A stretch of DNA of 6,702 bases from an uncultured Bacilli bacterium (GCA_947627405.1 CANQVY010000068.1:1-6702), one strand, 5' to 3'; positions 1 through 6,627 are shown, counted from the first letter of the stretch. The notes: generated by a model not told the origin, from the letters alone. Made by a program: numbers and translations.

Positions 1-508
1 TATTTTGATAATTATTAATCATACTAATAACTTCATTTTTCTCTTTATCTTTAAAATCTTTTGTATATAAAACATAAGCAACAGAATCTGGAATGGAATG
101 AGTTACACTAATTGGGAAAATGACATTTTCTTTAAAAGCAATTTTAGAATGAGGTCTAATCTCTTTTAAATTTTTAGCCACAATATGTTCTTCTTCTAAA
201 TCTCTTTTTACAATATGCATTGTAAATTTTGTAGCATAGACTGGAATATCTGGAATAACAGCAAGTATATCTGCTATAGCTCCCATATTGCTATCATGTC
301 CATGTGTTAAAAAAATTCCTTTTACCCTTTTTTGATTATCTATGAGATAATCAAAATTTGGAATAATATAATCAATTCCTAACTTTCTTTCATTATCATA
401 TTTTAAACCCGCATCAAAAACAAAAATATCTTTATCAACTTCGACAACATACATATTTTTGCCATTTTCATTTAGTCCTCCTAAACTAAATATTTTAATT
501 TTTGCCAT
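1..508 (-). CDS. rnjB: Ribonuclease J family protein, J2-like, N-terminal part (runs off the window)
   Basis: This is the first 169 residues of an RNase J protein (family length about 555 aa), a metallo-beta-lactamase/beta-CASP ribonuclease that takes part in mRNA decay and RNA maturation in Bacillota. Seen: ATG at 508-506 with AAGGAG five bases upstream. The N-terminus MAKIKIFSLGGLNENGKNMY matches the family opening GGxxExGKNMY, followed by FDAGL (31-35), IDYIIPNFDYL (45-55), GIFLTHGHDSNMGA (64-77) and VTHSIPDSV (135-143). The metal-binding motif is HGHDSN at 69-74, where active enzymes have HGHEDH; Ser73 and Asn74 replace the canonical Asp and His. From memory, B. subtilis RNase J2 has HGHDEN here, hence the J2-like call. 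Residues 150-169 look like an insertion before the expected TGDFKFD motif. The gene has its own promoter (542-570) and is probably transcribed separately from the exporter operon upstream. Family assignment is strong; J2 rather than J1 is inferred from this motif. Confidence 0.88.
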   Translation of the reverse strand, partial: MAKIKIFSLGGLNENGKNMYVVEVDKDIFVFDAGLKYDNERKLGIDYIIPNFDYLIDNQKRVKGIFLTHGHDSNMGAIADILAVIPDIPVYATKFTMHIVKRDLEEEHIVAKNLKEIRPHSKIAFKENVIFPISVTHSIPDSVAYVLYTKDFKDKEKNEVISMINNYQN

Positions 509-541
509 ATTTTCTCCTTTCCTTAGATAAATTCCTTATAA

Positions 542-570
542 ATTATAGCAAAGTTTCCATGAAATATCAA
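542..570 (-). promoter_or_regulatory. Sigma-A-type promoter for the RNase J gene
   Basis: On the minus strand, TTGATA (570-565) and TATAAT (547-542) are separated by exactly 17 bases. TG one base before the -10 (TGCTATAAT) makes it an extended -10 promoter. Transcription should start near 535, giving a leader of about 27 nt that contains the AAGGAG ribosome site. I see no convincing terminator between the stop at 593 and this promoter, so read-through from the upstream operon could add to expression. A 12-bp AT-only palindrome (571-582) lies directly upstream of the -35. Confidence 0.82.
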
Positions 571-592
571 ATATTATAATATGCATTTAAAA

Positions 593-1024
593 TTAGTGTT
601 TATTTTTTATGTCTTTATATAGATGAAAAAGTACAGAAAATAAGGCTATACCTGATGCAATTCCTAATATGACTTCTGTTGTTGTCATAGCATATTGCTT
701 AGCCAAAGCGTTATTTCCGAGTACAATATTATGCATAGTATAAAACAAATAACTCCCTGGTACAATTGGAATCAATCCGGTAAGGACATAAATTACGGAT
801 GGACATTTACTTACCCTAGCCATAATTACAGAATAAATATACGTCATTGCTGCACATAAGAATGAAGATAAAAAAACATTATTGCTAAATTTATAAGTTA
901 AAGCATAAATAAGATAATTTAAAAAACCACCAAGAAATATATAAACAAATTTATTTTTATTGGCATTAAAAATAAATCCAAATCCAAGAGTACCCAAGGA
1001 TGCCCATATTAATCCTTCAATCAT
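593..1024 (-). CDS. Threonine/serine exporter family protein, small subunit (ThrE_2/YjjB-like, DUF3815)
   Basis: This 143-aa membrane protein corresponds to the C-terminal half of ThrE-type exporters, the part that is a separate gene (yjjB-type) in many bacteria. About five membrane segments are visible, near residues 4-20, 26-43, 50-69, 76-95 and 115-135. The family signature is the stretch CPSVIYVLTGLIPIVPGSYL (74-93), where a proline-rich helix ends in VPG. The ATG at 1024-1022 overlaps the TGA of the preceding exporter half by four bases (ATGA), and AGGAGG lies six bases upstream, so the two halves are translationally coupled and should act together in the membrane. Characterised relatives export threonine and serine (Corynebacterium ThrE) or, for E. 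coli YjjP/YjjB, reportedly succinate. The substrate here cannot be read from the sequence. Confidence 0.88.
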   Translation of the reverse strand: MIEGLIWASLGTLGFGFIFNANKNKFVYIFLGGFLNYLIYALTYKFSNNVFLSSFLCAAMTYIYSVIMARVSKCPSVIYVLTGLIPIVPGSYLFYTMHNIVLGNNALAKQYAMTTTEVILGIASGIALFSVLFHLYKDIKNKH

Positions 1025-1773
1025 AATAAACCTCCTAATAGCAAGGATAATCCAATCCCACCTGCTATAGATAAAGCCAAAAATACCCCTTCAATAAATC
1101 GGTTTGTTCCAGATAATGTATCTCCTTTAAAAATATCGTGTATTGAAATAAACAGCGACAAACCTGGAATGAGAAGCATAATATCTCCTATAATCATTTT
1201 ATCAAAATGAATCAAAGAGCCTATTTTACTAAAACAAAGGGCAAGAAAGCCAATTATAAAGCTCACGATAAAATTATAAACGATTTGATTGATTCGTTTT
1301 TGATCGAAATAAGTACGAATCAAATAAATGAAAAAAGCAATGCAGGCTGAAAAAAGTGCATCAAGATAACTTCCTTGAAAGAATAAAGTAAAAGAAAAAG
1401 CGGCTAAGAGATGACCAAAACAAATTAAAGATTTATTTTTTACTCTTTTAGCTTCTTCGATTTTCTGAAGGATTTCTTTTCTACTTCTATTTTGTTTACA
1501 GATTTCTCTTGATAATTCATTGACTGCTTCTAATTCAAGAAGATTATTATTGATATAAGTTATTCTTCTAGATTCTGTTACTGATGTATGATCATCTCTT
1601 AATGTTGCAAGAATTAAACTATTAATTGCATATACTTCAATATAGGAAACTCCATAAGATTTACAGATTCTTTGAATGGTGTCTTCCACTCTTGATATTT
1701 CTCCACCGCATTTAATCATAGCTTCTCCTACATCTAAGGATAAACTTAATATTTCTGTTAACGTATAATTCAA
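1021..1773 (-). CDS. Threonine/serine exporter family protein, large subunit (ThrE/YjjP-like, DUF1212)
   Basis: This 250-aa protein is the N-terminal partner of the split ThrE-type exporter. The soluble part (about 1-112) carries the family motif GGEISRVEDTIQRI (23-36), then a predicted helical stretch. About five membrane helices follow near 116-133, 136-153, 163-183, 194-212 and 227-249. PGL at 203-205 and the loop HDIFKGDTLSGTNRFIEG (212-229) are typical of the family. The start is TTG at 1773-1771: no other start codon lies between it and an in-frame TAA at 1788-1786, and the next ATG (codon 19) would remove the conserved N-terminus. Its Shine-Dalgarno AGGTGA overlaps the TAG stop of the ABC transporter gene 8 bp upstream. 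It ends in TGA overlapping the ATG of the small subunit. The transported substrate is inferred only from the family name. Confidence 0.9.
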   Translation of the reverse strand: MNYTLTEILSLSLDVGEAMIKCGGEISRVEDTIQRICKSYGVSYIEVYAINSLILATLRDDHTSVTESRRITYINNNLLELEAVNELSREICKQNRSRKEILQKIEEAKRVKNKSLICFGHLLAAFSFTLFFQGSYLDALFSACIAFFIYLIRTYFDQKRINQIVYNFIVSFIIGFLALCFSKIGSLIHFDKMIIGDIMLLIPGLSLFISIHDIFKGDTLSGTNRFIEGVFLALSIAGGIGLSLLLGGLL

Positions 1774-1777
1774 ATTA

Positions 1778-1783
1778 TCACCT
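1778..1783 (-). promoter_or_regulatory. Ribosome binding site for a TTG start, overlapping the upstream stop
   Basis: AGGTGA on the minus strand lies four bases before the TTG start of the large ThrE-type subunit. Its AG comes from the TAG stop (1784-1782) of the preceding ABC gene, so termination and re-initiation happen at almost the same place. This site supports the TTG start. Confidence 0.65.
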
Positions 1784-3551
1784 ACTTATCATATAAAGCA
1801 TATTGACTCATATATAAACGATAATACTCTCCTTTTAATTTCATTAACTCTTCATGTGTTCCTTCTTCTTTTACAACATGATCTTGGATAAACAAAATCT
1901 TATCACTATCTACAATAGTTGATAATCGATGAGCAATTGTAATTGTCGTTTTATCTTTTAATAAATCTTTTACTTTTGTTTGAATGATTTTTTCTGTTTG
2001 TACATCAATTTTGCTTGTTGCTTCATCTAAAACCAATACTTTCGGATTATTTAAAATCACTCGAGCATAACTCAACAATTGTCTTTGTCCTTCAGAAAGT
2101 GTTTTTCCATTATTCTCTAAAATAGTATTATATCCCTGTGGTAATTGTTTTATGAAAGCATCGATTTCTAATTTTTTACAAACCTCTTTGACTTGATGAT
2201 CGGTAATTTGTTCATTTCCATATTTCAAATTATGCAGAATGGTATCTGAAAATAAGAAATTGTCTTGCTGCATAATGGTTACTTGTTTTCGCAAAGAATA
2301 TAGATCTATCTCTTTTACTTCGATTTGATCAAAATAAATACTTCCTGCTTGAACATCATAAAATCTTGCTAGTAAATTAGCAATTGTTGTTTTTCCGGAT
2401 CCTGTTTCTCCCACAATCGCAATTTTTTGTTTAGGTAAAATTTCAAACTCGATTCCATCTAAAACATTTCTTATTCCATCATAAGAAAAATATACATGAT
2501 CAAAAGTAATATGTCCAGAAAGACTCGCTTGTTTAGGATGTTCACAATTTTGAATTTTTATTTCTTCATCGATTGTCTCTAAGATTCTTTCCAAATAAGT
2601 CATGGTTTCAATAAAGCTATCAATGGTATTAAAGAATGACCTTATTGGTGACCAAAAACGTTCGGAATAACTTCCCATTACAGCAATGGTTCCAACACTG
2701 ATATTTGGATAAAGTACTTTAATACCAATAAAGTAAATCGCACATGTAGTAAATGTGGATATATTTTGAATACTAAACCATCCTAAATTTGAATATGGGC
2801 GCATTTTATTTAAAGCATCGATCTGCAAAGTTGTTAAATTCGCATAAATATCTTCATTCACAGCCTCTCGATTGAATACTTGGGTTGTACTTACTCCTTT
2901 TAAACTTTCAACTAAGTAGGCATTCATATTTGCTTTTTTATTGTTGATATCTTGTCTTAAAGCTCTCTTAATCTTAGAAGTTGAAGCAAAAATTAGAATT
3001 AAAATTAGGACTCCTACGATCGTAATCATTGTTAAAGAAACATTCGTCGTTAGCATAAATAGAAATACAAAAATTAAATTGATAAAATTCATAATTGTAT
3101 TTACCAATTGATTTGTAATTAATGAGGAAACTTGTTCTGTATATTCGGTCACTCGAACTAAAATTTTACCATGAGGTCTTGTATCAAAATAATCGGAAGA
3201 TAGATATTGGATGTGAGAAAATAAATCATTTTTTAAATCATAAATAATATCTAAATTGATTTTGACTAACAGCTTATCTTTTAATTTTGTAAATGCAATT
3301 ACAAAAATTGTAAGTAAAATTTCAATAAAAGAAAACAATAGAAGTTGTTTAATATCTTTATTCACAATTACATCATCTAAAACATATTGTAATATTTTCG
3401 TTGTATATAGACTTAAAATCGTTGCTATGGCACTTAAGAAAAAACTTATAAATAATTTAAAACGATGATTTTTTGTATATTGCAATAATCTTTTTAAATT
3501 GTGAATATTAAATGTTGTATTTTTTTCATCCACATCATATTTATTTACCAT
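1782..3551 (-). CDS. ABC exporter half-transporter, permease-ATPase, heterodimer subunit B (catalytic Glu present, degenerate LSEGQ)
   Basis: This 589-aa half-transporter has an N-terminal six-helix exporter domain (helices near 33-60, 70-88, 152-169, 171-190, 263-280 and 284-300) and a C-terminal ATPase domain (about 346-589). Seen: A-loop Tyr357, Walker A GETGSGKT (381-388), Q-loop Gln429, signature LSEGQRQ (485-491), Walker B VLVLDE (505-510) with catalytic Glu510, D-loop SKID (513-516) and H-loop His541. The Glu in LSEGQ replaces the usual second Gly of LSGGQ. It pairs with the preceding gene, whose defects complement this one. The ATG at 3551 is chosen over one at 3656 because GGAGGTG lies six bases upstream and the longer form would overlap the upstream gene by 116 bp. 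The chosen start overlaps that gene by 11 bp. Such exporters (TM287/288, BmrCD, LmrCD) move drugs, lipids or peptides; the substrate is unknown. Confidence 0.93.
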   Translation of the reverse strand: MVNKYDVDEKNTTFNIHNLKRLLQYTKNHRFKLFISFFLSAIATILSLYTTKILQYVLDDVIVNKDIKQLLLFSFIEILLTIFVIAFTKLKDKLLVKINLDIIYDLKNDLFSHIQYLSSDYFDTRPHGKILVRVTEYTEQVSSLITNQLVNTIMNFINLIFVFLFMLTTNVSLTMITIVGVLILILIFASTSKIKRALRQDINNKKANMNAYLVESLKGVSTTQVFNREAVNEDIYANLTTLQIDALNKMRPYSNLGWFSIQNISTFTTCAIYFIGIKVLYPNISVGTIAVMGSYSERFWSPIRSFFNTIDSFIETMTYLERILETIDEEIKIQNCEHPKQASLSGHITFDHVYFSYDGIRNVLDGIEFEILPKQKIAIVGETGSGKTTIANLLARFYDVQAGSIYFDQIEVKEIDLYSLRKQVTIMQQDNFLFSDTILHNLKYGNEQITDHQVKEVCKKLEIDAFIKQLPQGYNTILENNGKTLSEGQRQLLSYARVILNNPKVLVLDEATSKIDVQTEKIIQTKVKDLLKDKTTITIAHRLSTIVDSDKILFIQDHVVKEEGTHEELMKLKGEYYRLYMSQYALYDK

Positions 3552-5274
3552 AGTATTCACCTCCAAAATTGCCTTTTTGAATTTGATAAATCGTATGGTA
3601 AAAACCTTTTTTACGTAATAATTGTTTATGTGTTCCCTCTTCACTAATTTTTCCATGATTTAATACAAAGATACGATTGGCATCTTTGACGGAAAAAATC
3701 TTTTGCGCAATAATTATTTTTGTACAATCATATTGAAGTGTTGCAATGTTTTTTGAAACGGCTACTTCTGTTTCAAAGTCTAATGCTGAAGTGATATCAT
3801 CCAATATTAAGACGTTTGGTTTTTTTACAATAGCCCTAGCTAAAGATAATCTTTGTTTTTCTCCTCCAGATAAACTTACTCCATTTTCTCCTATAATGGT
3901 TTCGATTTTATCAGGTAATTTATATACAAATTCAGCCTCAGCAATATCAATTGCCTCATAAATTCTATGATCATCTAGGGATAAATCCGCATAACTTACA
4001 TTATTCCTTATGGTATCTGAAAACAGAAATGCTGTTTGTGAAACATATCCAAAATAATCTCTTAAGGATTTCTTAGTATAATCTTTTATATCGATATCGT
4101 CTATAGTTATTTTTCCACTTGTTGGTTCCATTAAACGAAGGAGCAATTTTATAATGGTGGTTTTCCCTGATCCTACTGGTCCAATAAAAGCATATGTTTC
4201 TTTTGGCTTTATTGTAATATTGATATTACTAAGAATTGTTTTCCCATCTATTTTTACGCTTACATTTTCAAATTTAATGCTATGGGGTTCTTTTGTTAAA
4301 GTGATTGTTCCTTTATCTTTGATTGTTGGTTTTGTCGCTAATAATTTTTGTATTCTCTCAACAGATACTAAAAAATTTTGCCAATCATCGATTAAAGAAC
4401 CAAGTTCAATAAATGGATCCCTTAAATAACCAACTAAAGAAGAAAAGGCAATTAACTCTCCTATGGTAATATATCCTTTTATTGTAAACAATCCTCCAAA
4501 TAAAACTAAAAGAATCGTCATCGATTCTGATAAAATGTTTACTCGATTGTAAAAATTAATAAAACGCATTCTTATTTTATAATTATGATTTTGTAATTTC
4601 TTATTTTTTTCTTTAAAACGTTGGATTTCATCCGCTTCGACTCCAAAATTTTTCACTAAACGGTTAGCTTCTATATTTTCTTGAATATAATTATTGAAAG
4701 AAGAAATGATGTCTCTTTTTCTTTCATAGAGTTTTGAAGATGTTCTTATGTAATTTTTTGATAATAATCCTATAATTGGCATTGGTATCATAATTAATAT
4801 TGTTAATTTCCAATTGACAAATAAACAATAACATAGAGCACCACTAAATCTTAAAACAATTCCTAAAAAAGTTTTTACTACGTAACAAATATTATATCGA
4901 ATGGTCCATATATCAGAAATTAGCATGGTCGTTAATTCTCCTAAAGGATTCTTTCGAAAGAATTCTTGATCTAACTGATTTATCTTTTTATAACAATCTT
5001 GTTTAATTACATTTCCTGTATATTTCGAACCAAAAGAATCAATCAAAATAACACCAAAATAAGATAAAGTCTTCCCTATAATCGTTATTAATAAAATAAT
5101 GAGTAATAGTGGACCAATCAAATCAAAATTTTTCGCCATTAATCCCTTATCAATAACCACTCCTAATATCATAGCAGTAAATATAGTTGAAATTAATCCA
5201 CCTATAATAATCATACTGTTATAGAACCAATATTTCCATTTTATACCTTTTTTATAATTTAAAACCCATTTCAT
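3541..5274 (-). CDS. ABC exporter half-transporter, permease-ATPase, heterodimer subunit A (degenerate ATP site)
   Basis: This 577-aa half-transporter has a six-helix exporter domain (helices near 17-42, 54-77, 131-152, 156-173, 249-265 and 272-290) and an ATPase domain (about 332-577). Seen: Walker A GPVGSGKT (365-372), Q-loop Gln413, intact signature LSGGEKQR (468-475), Walker B VLILDD (488-493) and H-loop position AQK (523-525). Asp493 replaces the catalytic Glu, Gln524 replaces the switch His, and the A-loop aromatic residue is missing (Ile342 in VKIDGK). This is the usual pattern for the degenerate subunit of heterodimeric exporters; from memory TM287 also has DD and QK at these places. 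It follows the 157-aa gene after 13 bp with only a weak GAGAG ribosome site. Its last codons (GGEYYGK) contain the Shine-Dalgarno of subunit B. No cleavable signal peptide is seen. Substrate unknown. Confidence 0.93.
   Translation of the reverse strand: MKWVLNYKKGIKWKYWFYNSMIIIGGLISTIFTAMILGVVIDKGLMAKNFDLIGPLLLIILLITIIGKTLSYFGVILIDSFGSKYTGNVIKQDCYKKINQLDQEFFRKNPLGELTTMLISDIWTIRYNICYVVKTFLGIVLRFSGALCYCLFVNWKLTILIMIPMPIIGLLSKNYIRTSSKLYERKRDIISSFNNYIQENIEANRLVKNFGVEADEIQRFKEKNKKLQNHNYKIRMRFINFYNRVNILSESMTILLVLFGGLFTIKGYITIGELIAFSSLVGYLRDPFIELGSLIDDWQNFLVSVERIQKLLATKPTIKDKGTITLTKEPHSIKFENVSVKIDGKTILSNINITIKPKETYAFIGPVGSGKTTIIKLLLRLMEPTSGKITIDDIDIKDYTKKSLRDYFGYVSQTAFLFSDTIRNNVSYADLSLDDHRIYEAIDIAEAEFVYKLPDKIETIIGENGVSLSGGEKQRLSLARAIVKKPNVLILDDITSALDFETEVAVSKNIATLQYDCTKIIIAQKIFSVKDANRIFVLNHGKISEEGTHKQLLRKKGFYHTIYQIQKGNFGGEYYGK
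3558..3564 (-). promoter_or_regulatory. Strong ribosome binding site inside the upstream ABC gene
   Basis: GGAGGTG on the minus strand lies six bases before the ATG at 3551. It is made by the Gly-Gly-Glu codons near the end of ABC subunit A. This site decides the start of subunit B and implies translational coupling, which fits the need for equal amounts of the two subunits. Confidence 0.85.
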
Positions 5275-5287
5275 AATAATCTACTCT

Positions 5288-5761
5288 CTATTTTATTTTT
5301 AAATGTTTTAAAATTACTTTTTCTATATTGTTACGTTTTAGTCCTTCCAAAATTAAATGGTTTACTTCTTCTTGATAAGAATAATATATAGAAATTTGCT
5401 TAGAATATTTTTCTTTGAATTTTTGATTATGTTGAATTCTTTTATCTTCCTCATCATGAATTGCTTCTATATCATCCCATGTTAAATCTTTATTTTCTAA
5501 CATAATTTTCGTTGTTTTTAATACGTAGCAGCATAATTCTTCAAACCATGCTTGCCCTAAATCTCTTAACTGTTCATTTTGTTGAAATAAAACATTATCA
5601 TTGATAAATCCTCTTCCCCCAAAAAGATCTAAGATGCGATTAACATTTCTATATCTTTTCAAATCTCTTTTGGCATTGATTACTTCATATGCCCATTTTC
5701 TGTTATCATCTAAATCAAAGATTAAAACTAGTCCTTCTAATAAAGAATAATAATACTTCAT
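5288..5761 (-). CDS. Hypothetical protein, 157 aa, first gene of the exporter operon
   Basis: I do not recognise this protein with certainty. It is soluble, charged and probably mostly helical, with no signal peptide or membrane segment. Features seen are an aromatic N-terminus (MKYYYSLL), the motif LFGGRGFINDNVLF (46-59), a Trp-containing stretch with adjacent cysteines (AWFEELCCYV, 71-80) and a Lys/Glu-rich C-terminal half. The GGxGxxND pattern reminds me of small uncharacterised Bacillota proteins (possibly the DUF6966 group), but this is a weak recollection and gives no function. The ATG at 5761 has AGGTGG nine bases upstream. The gene follows a TATAAT promoter and precedes ABC subunit A by 13 bp, so it should be co-transcribed with the exporter genes. 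It has no visible helix-turn-helix motif and is not an obvious regulator. A role as an accessory or immunity-type partner of the exporter is speculation. Confidence 0.75.
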   Translation of the reverse strand: MKYYYSLLEGLVLIFDLDDNRKWAYEVINAKRDLKRYRNVNRILDLFGGRGFINDNVLFQQNEQLRDLGQAWFEELCCYVLKTTKIMLENKDLTWDDIEAIHDEEDKRIQHNQKFKEKYSKQISIYYSYQEEVNHLILEGLKRNNIEKVILKHLKIK

Positions 5762-5787
5762 AAACCGCTACCACCTATCTTAATTAG

Positions 5788-5816
5788 ATTATACTAAAAC
5801 AAAAAAAGAAAAACAA
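5788..5816 (-). promoter_or_regulatory. Candidate promoter for the 157-aa/ABC/ThrE operon
   Basis: A perfect TATAAT (5793-5788) lies 26 bases upstream of the ATG at 5761. The -35 region at the 17-base position is TTGTTT (5816-5811), which matches consensus only in TTG, and the spacer is T-rich. The start would be near 5781, giving a leader of about 20 nt that contains AGGTGG. The weak -35 suits a promoter that needs an activator or has low basal output. The -35 overlaps the arm of a terminator-like hairpin. Confidence 0.55.
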
Positions 5817-5831
5817 TAATATTTATTGTTT
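5797..5831 (-). terminator. Candidate intrinsic terminator after the 235-aa membrane protein gene
   Basis: On the minus strand, AAACAATAA and TTATTGTTT (within 5831-5811) form a 9-bp stem with a 3-base loop, extendable by a G-U and an A-U pair. A run follows that is almost entirely T (5810-5797). The stem has only one G-C pair, so termination may be inefficient. The position, about 70 bp after the stop at 5898, fits the end of the upstream transcript. Confidence 0.45.
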
Positions 5832-5880
5832 CTGTTTATTAAATTTTCATTTTACTTCTTTTTTTTAATGTTTCTGTTAA
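5823..5880 (-). repeat. Pair of 16-bp direct repeats, 42 bp apart, upstream of the exporter operon promoter
   Basis: TTAATGTTTCTGTTAA (5865-5880) and TTATTGTTTCTGTTTA (5823-5838), plus-strand reading, match at 14 of 16 positions, with the core TGTTTCTGTT identical. Their offset is exactly 42 bp, about four helical turns, so bound proteins would sit on the same DNA face. They lie upstream of the TATAAT at 5788-5793. This arrangement could be a pair of regulator sites, but T-rich DNA can produce such matches by chance. Confidence 0.4.
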
Positions 5881-5897
5881 AATTTTACACTTTAGAA

Positions 5898-6605
5898 TTA
5901 CTCAGTTGCTTTTTGCAATAAGCGATTATATTCTTCTACTAAGGCATCTGTTTGTAAATACAATTGATTATTTTCAATCTTCCAGTTAGCCTTATTTTTC
6001 TCCAAGAAATTTAATACCTCATTTGCTTTATCTAATAGTTGTATTATTTCATTAATCGATTGTTCTAATTCTGTTTTAACCTCTTCCATATCCTCATCAA
6101 GATCCACACTTAGCTTTTTATAAAAATCAATATAATATGAATCTAATTTTTTACCTTCAATATAAGATATAATGGTTTCTTCTGTAAGATATTTAATAAA
6201 TTGATCCTTATATTCTGTAAGATTTGTTTTTGTCGTTTGAATATATTTTTTACTATCTATGAAGTTTGGTCCATCTTTTTTATAATTTTCAATTGATAAT
6301 AAATTTACTAATTGTTGATCATTTAACGTTTGCATCGTCTTTTCATAAGTATCAAAAACATCGGATAAATATTTCTTTATTGCTTTTTCTACTACTAAAT
6401 AATCGCCTTTTGATACATTTGTATTTAATTTCTTTCTAAGTTTCTTAATGTCAAAATCTTTTTCTTCTGTTATATCATAGACTGCTTGCATCTCTTTTTC
6501 TAATGCAGCTTCTTGTTTTAAATCTTTAAATATGAAGAATGCTCCTATTAAAAGAATAACTACCAAAATTCCCCCTAAAATAATAAGAAGCTTTTTCTTT
6601 TTCAT
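5898..6605 (-). CDS. Membrane-anchored helical protein of unknown function, 235 aa
   Basis: The protein has a short basic start (MKKKK), one hydrophobic helix (about 5-26) and then a long charged, helix-rich region probably outside the cell. There is no cysteine, so it is not a lipoprotein, and no clear cleavage site, so the helix is more likely an anchor. Stretches that look conserved in similar Bacillota hypotheticals I recall are GDYLVVEKAIKKYLSD (67-82), NYKKDGPNFIDSKKYI (107-122), the Trp at 208 and a C-terminal LVEEYNRLL (222-230). The heptad-like 168-205 region could be coiled coil. I know no function for this family. The ATG at 6605 has GGAGGT five bases upstream. It is apparently transcribed alone: a palindrome lies in its leader and a terminator-like hairpin follows it. 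Confidence 0.82.
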   Translation of the reverse strand: MKKKKLLIILGGILVVILLIGAFFIFKDLKQEAALEKEMQAVYDITEEKDFDIKKLRKKLNTNVSKGDYLVVEKAIKKYLSDVFDTYEKTMQTLNDQQLVNLLSIENYKKDGPNFIDSKKYIQTTKTNLTEYKDQFIKYLTEETIISYIEGKKLDSYYIDFYKKLSVDLDEDMEEVKTELEQSINEIIQLLDKANEVLNFLEKNKANWKIENNQLYLQTDALVEEYNRLLQKATE

Positions 6606-6627
6606 ATTGTACCTCCAATCTAATCAT

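Noticed and set aside
3256..3468. Plus-strand open frame of 70 codons
   Set aside because: It lies antisense inside a certain ABC transporter gene, has no homology I recognise and no operon context.
3552..3656. A 35-residue N-terminal extension of ABC subunit B starting at ATG 3656
   Set aside because: It lies wholly within the coding region of subunit A in another frame, does not resemble exporter N-termini, and the ATG at 3551 has a strong GGAGGTG site.
3746..3961. Plus-strand open frame of 71 codons
   Set aside because: It is the antisense shadow of the ATPase domain of ABC subunit A, with no recognisable protein pattern.
4154..4429. Plus-strand open frame of 91 codons starting MVVFPDPTGPIKAY
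   Set aside because: This is the familiar antisense reading of a Walker A region; it overlaps the ATPase domain of subunit A.
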